In this document: one piece after another, positions 57,043 to 64,000 of the stretch
Layout: each line of letters starts with the position of its first letter
Position numbering within the stretch: the stretch's first letter is position 1
DNA from: Pyropia haitanensis
Lineage: Eukaryota; Rhodophyta; Bangiophyceae; Bangiales; Bangiaceae
Length of the DNA: 64,000 bases
Assembly (NCBI GenBank): GCA_008729055.1
Contig: SDUX01000008.1
Coordinates: 2,170,001 to 2,234,000 of the forward strand
Direction: 5' to 3'
Translations under genes and position numbers: made by a program
Notes under the pieces: model-generated
The model's input: the letters and a program-made list of their open reading frames with translations, nothing else
Told to the model about the DNA's origin: nothing
The model's database searches: none

Positions 57043-58059
57043 ATGGTGTGGGCAGGCCGGTTGGTGCTCGTCGTCGCTCTCGTCGCTGTCGCGGTCATCG
57101 CGCTGGCACCCGACGCCGCGGTCGCCGGCGGCCGCCACGGCGGCCGCCGCCACGGCCACGGCCACGGCCACGGCCACGGCCACGGCTATTTCCGGCGCCG
57201 CGGTTACCGCCGTCGCCACCACCGGCGCGGCGGCCACGGCCACGGCCACGGCCACGGCCACGGCGACGGCGGCGACCACGACCATGACCACAAGGACGAC
57301 CACCACGGCGACCATGACCACAAGTACGACCACGGCCACGACGGCGGCCACGGCGTGCGGCACCGCAACGACCACGGCCACGACGGGCGCGGCCCGCCCG
57401 GCCACTCGCACCCCAACGTCAACAATGGGGACGGCTCGGAAGACCGGCGGCAGCGGCTGAACAACCACGGCTGGGACCGGCAGTGGCGGTCCGGGCGGGC
57501 GACCTGGTACGGCGGCCGCGACGACCCGACAATGGACGAGGACGAGGGGAGCTGCCTCAACCAGGGGTACATCCCCCGCCCCGTCCACGCCTACTACTCG
57601 GCGCCGTCGGACGTGTCGGTCTTTTACCCCGACGCGCGGTGCCAGTACCCCAACCCCCACGGCTGGTGGATGATGCCGCTGTGCCCGCGGACGCGCCGCA
57701 CGTGCCGGGACGTGTGCATGCAGCTGCGGTGCAAGGCCAAGTACAACACGTGGAGCCAGCTCGCGTACGGCAAGCACGTGGAGGAGGAGATGTGCCGGCC
57801 GTACAAGAGCGTCGTCGTCCAGTTTACCGACACGTGCCCGGCCAACCACCCGCAAAACGTGATCAAGCGGCACAACTGGTGCGCGCCGGGCGGCGGCGGC
57901 GAGCACCACATTGACATTAGCTGGACCGCGTGGGACACGATCGTCCGCCGCCGCGACGTTGGCGTCGTGCACATGGAGTGGCGGATTGTCGACTGCAGCG
58001 TCGGCGTCGGCGAGAAGGGCTGGGACCAGGACGTATACAAGGACGTGTGGCAGGGGTGA
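57043..58059 (+). CDS. Secreted His-rich expansin-like (double-psi beta-barrel) protein
   Basis: Secreted protein, likely in the cell wall. The ATG at 57043 gives a signal peptide (GRLVLVVALVAVAVIALAPDAAVA, cut near residue 28). Residues ~30-125 are an extreme His/Gly/Asp region (HGHGHGHGH, HDHDHKDDHH) able to bind metals such as zinc or copper. From residue 153 (ATWYGGRDDPT) a double-psi beta-barrel like that of expansins, EG45 and RlpA proteins is seen: VVVQFTDTCPANH (the ITD.CP motif), GEHHIDISWTAWDTIV (the HFD motif written HID), then VHMEWRIVDCSVG. Ten Cys in the domain (CPRTRRTCRDVC, CRPY, CAPG) suggest disulfides. No separate cellulose-binding domain follows. It is one intact frame with a clear stop. 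Wall-loosening is the family theme; lytic activity is not shown. Confidence 0.85.
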   Translation: MVWAGRLVLVVALVAVAVIALAPDAAVAGGRHGGRRHGHGHGHGHGHGYFRRRGYRRRHHRRGGHGHGHGHGHGDGGDHDHDHKDDHHGDHDHKYDHGHDGGHGVRHRNDHGHDGRGPPGHSHPNVNNGDGSEDRRQRLNNHGWDRQWRSGRATWYGGRDDPTMDEDEGSCLNQGYIPRPVHAYYSAPSDVSVFYPDARCQYPNPHGWWMMPLCPRTRRTCRDVCMQLRCKAKYNTWSQLAYGKHVEEEMCRPYKSVVVQFTDTCPANHPQNVIKRHNWCAPGGGGEHHIDISWTAWDTIVRRRDVGVVHMEWRIVDCSVGVGEKGWDQDVYKDVWQG

Positions 58060-59104
58060 GGCGGAGGGGGGGGTAGGGGGGGGGGGACGACGCCCGCCGA
58101 CGTGCCGGCAGTGATGAGTGCTGGCCTTGACTTTGTAAGGGGGGGGGGGGGGGGGGGGGGGAGGGGGGGACGGGAGGGGCAGCGGAAGTGCAACCGTGGG
58201 GGGGGGGGCGGCGGGCGCAGCGCGCCGATGGCCGTAATCTGCTTTGGAGCTAGGGGGGGGTGGGGGGGGGGGGGGTGGGAGGGGGGTTGGGCGGCGCTCG
58301 ACAGACTCGTGGTGCGCCACGGGTGTTCCGCGTCTCGTCAACGTGTTCGCTTTGTGCCTTTTTTTTTTTGTACCTCGACCGCTACTCCCTTGGCGCGTGG
58401 CTCGGCCACGCCAGCGGCGGGAGGACGGCGGGGGGTGGCCGCCCCGCCCGCCGCGCGGCGCGGCCGCGGCGTGCGCCCGCCACCCGCCACCCCCCGTGCC
58501 GTGCCCCCAATGGTGGTGGTGGCGCGGCTGCCCGCCGCCGCGCGCGCACCTCCGCCGCCTGCGGTGCCGCGCCATCCAGGGCACGGAGGTCCCCCCATAC
58601 AGGGCCCGCCGTTGGGCGGGCGCCGCTCCCCACCTGGCCCACCGTCGGTGCGCCGCGGGGGACAAACCCCACCACCGAGCTTGCCACCCTCCCCCGCGCC
58701 GCATCCGAAGCACACCTAGAACACAAAAAAGGTGGCGTGCGCGCCGCCGGCCCTTGTCCGCACCGTCCGCACGCCATCGTCCGACCAGCCGACGCTGAGT
58801 GCCGCGGCCGCCACGGTCCCATCTTGTCACCACGATGGCCGCCTCCTCTGTCCACCACCGGAGCCGCTCGAGACCAGGCCGACGCGGCTGGGGAGGGCCG
58901 CGACCGCCGCGCCGGCCGTCGCGAGCCACGGCCGCACGCGAGCCGTCCCCACCGACGCGCCCGGTCCACCCCGCCCCCCCGCACCACCGAAGGATCCCGC
59001 ACATCACTCACCCCACCCGCCACCGCCCCCACCCGCAGACACCCTCCCCCTCCCCCCCCCCCCCCCGGCCCCACCCCCGTCCCCGACGCTGCCCCCCCCC
59101 CCAC
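58060..59104. other. Intergenic between convergent genes
   Basis: About 1 kb with long G runs at 58060-58300 and C runs at 59040-59100, and a T run near 58361. Open frames are Pro/Arg/Gly-rich; none is supported. Confidence 0.4.
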
Positions 59105-62684
<3,580 letters not shown>

Positions 62685-64000
62685 CGCGGCGGCGGGCGGC
62701 GGCGGCGGCGCTCACCCCCACCGCAAAGGCCCGCCGCGCGGGGGGCGGCACGCCACACATCGGCAGTGGCGGGCGCCTGCGGGGGCGGGCACCAGACCGC
62801 CGCACAGGGAAGAGAGAGGGCCAGAGGGGGAAGAGGGGGTGGGGGGGGGGGGGGGGGCGGGGGGGGGGGGGTGGGAACAAGACCAGGCGCAGAAAACAAA
62901 GAACAGACGGCCGGCAAAGGCGGCAGCACGGACGGAGCCCCGCGCGCCAGGCGCGTCGAGGCCGAGACCAGTGAGCAGCGCCGGAATGGACGAGACCGGC
63001 GTGGCGTGGGCAGCGGGGGAAAGGGGACCAGCGACAAGAAAGACAAGCGCACTAGCAGGGCCAGTGGTCAGCCGCCGCCGCGAGGCCCGCCGCGGGCGGG
63101 CAGCGCCGACCAGGCGGGCGCCGCGGCGGGGAACACCCCGGCAAGGCCACGGCGGCAGCGCCGGCGGTCCAGCCGGTGCCGCGGCGGCAGGGGCCGCGTG
63201 GGGGTTAGGGGGGGGGGGGGGGGGGGGGACGGCCGCCCAAGCGGGAGCGGCAGAGGCAAGGCCCGCTGGGACCGCCACAAGCGGAAGCGGCCGCCGCCGC
63301 CGCTTCCGTCGGCGTGCCCGCGCCGCGCCCGCCGCGCCGCGCCGCGCCGCGCCGGCCGGCCGCTGCCGCGTCGACCGCGCGCGGGGCGGGGCGGCGGCGG
63401 CGGGGGGGGGGGGGCGGCGCGGCCTTGGCCGCGCGCGCGGCCGAGCGCGCGCCGCGCCCCGCGTGGGGCTGCCCGGCCACGTGGACGGCGGCCGGCCGGC
63501 TCGTGGCGCCCCGCGTGGCGGCCGACCCGTGCTGGGAATGGGGCTGGAAAAAGGGGTGGAATGAGGACGGGAATTTCAACGGTGGGGCGCGGGGGGGGGG
63601 GGGGGGGACGCGCCCGCTGCCGTTTCCCGCGGCGCGCGCGCGCGGTACGTGTCTAGGCCGCGACGCGAACAAGACAAAAAAAGAAAGGTAGGAGGGGGGG
63701 GAGGGGGGGCTGGGTGGAGAGGCGCCGCGCAAGGGCGGGTACACCCCTGTGGCGGACGCAGCTTGCGTGCCACTTGCCGGGAAAGAGCCGCCGTGCCTCC
63801 GCACGCGGTGCTTCCGCACGCGGGGGCACCCCCGCCCCAGCCGGGCGCACCACCAGCGCGCCCCCGGCGGTGCCGACTGCCCCCTTCCCCCCCCGCCCGC
63901 CGTTCTATTGACCGCCGTCGCCGCCGTCGGTCGGCGCGGTGGCGGCGGCGGCGGCGGCGGTGGCGGCGGTCCCCCCCCCCACCGCCCACTCTGGCTGCTC
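62685..64000. other. Right end of the window, no supported gene
   Basis: 62685-62900 is the 5' flank of the ADA3-like gene with G runs. 62900-63200 is of milder composition. 63200-64000 alternates G runs and CGG arrays. Short frames on both strands show no domain; an exon of a gene beyond the edge cannot be excluded. Confidence 0.4.

Overview
This is a window of eukaryotic nuclear DNA from a red alga, most likely a bangiophyte of the Porphyra/Pyropia type. Three things point there: a nuclear-type R-phycoerythrin gamma-subunit gene with a transit-like leader, a very high GC content with codons ending in G or C, and few short GT-AG introns in genes packed on both strands. Simple repeats are extreme (CCG/CGG, GGC, CAC and GTC arrays, and poly-G/poly-C runs of 8-25 bases), so most long open frames are shadows of this composition. 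I kept genes only where a recognisable domain or a non-repetitive, protein-like stretch supports them.

Layout. 1-2971 (+): 3' half of an ABCA-type transporter, four exons visible. 3232-5412 (-): M17 leucyl aminopeptidase, three exons. 6477-7439 (+): phycoerythrin gamma chain. 8201-11491 (-): poorly resolved protein with a PH-like C-terminus. 11.5-17.1 kb: repeat-dominated, no supported gene. 17106-21150 (+): large signalling protein with leucine-rich repeats, a receiver-like domain without the expected phosphoacceptor, and a PP2A B''-type EF-hand domain. 21302-24382 (-): MiaB/CDK5RAP1-type tRNA methylthiotransferase. 25004-28453 (+): nucleolar RNA-binding protein of the Nop12/RBM34 type. 30000-35607 (+): RAB3GAP2-like protein. 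36285-37915 (-): proline-rich single-pass membrane protein. 38-41.4 kb: gene-poor, with a long inverted repeat and a terminal-inverted-repeat (TIR) element. 41482-42549 (+): riboflavin kinase. 42937-44562 (-): bZIP factor. 45.9-46.7 kb: hAT-like non-autonomous element. 47549-50510 (-): EF-hand plus DEG/ENaC-like two-TM channel. 51791-52168 (-): unassigned exon. 52.2-57.0 kb: no clear gene, with a possible second hAT-like end. 57043-58059 (+): secreted His-rich expansin-like (double-psi beta-barrel) protein. 59105-62684 (-): ADA3 (SAGA subunit) with an unusual RD-repeat and winged-helix extension. 62.7-64.0 kb: nothing supported.

The genes do not form one pathway; this is an ordinary mixed stretch of nuclear genome (light harvesting, proteolysis, tRNA modification, ribosome biogenesis, Rab regulation, chromatin, transcription, cell wall, ion transport). 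Several genes change reading frame inside long G or C runs while domain homology continues on both sides. I read these as homopolymer-length errors, or as tiny unseen introns, rather than pseudogenes. The most notable items are the LRR/receiver-like/PP2A-B'' architecture, the EF-hand DEG/ENaC-like channel, the ADA3 fusion, and two different TIR elements.
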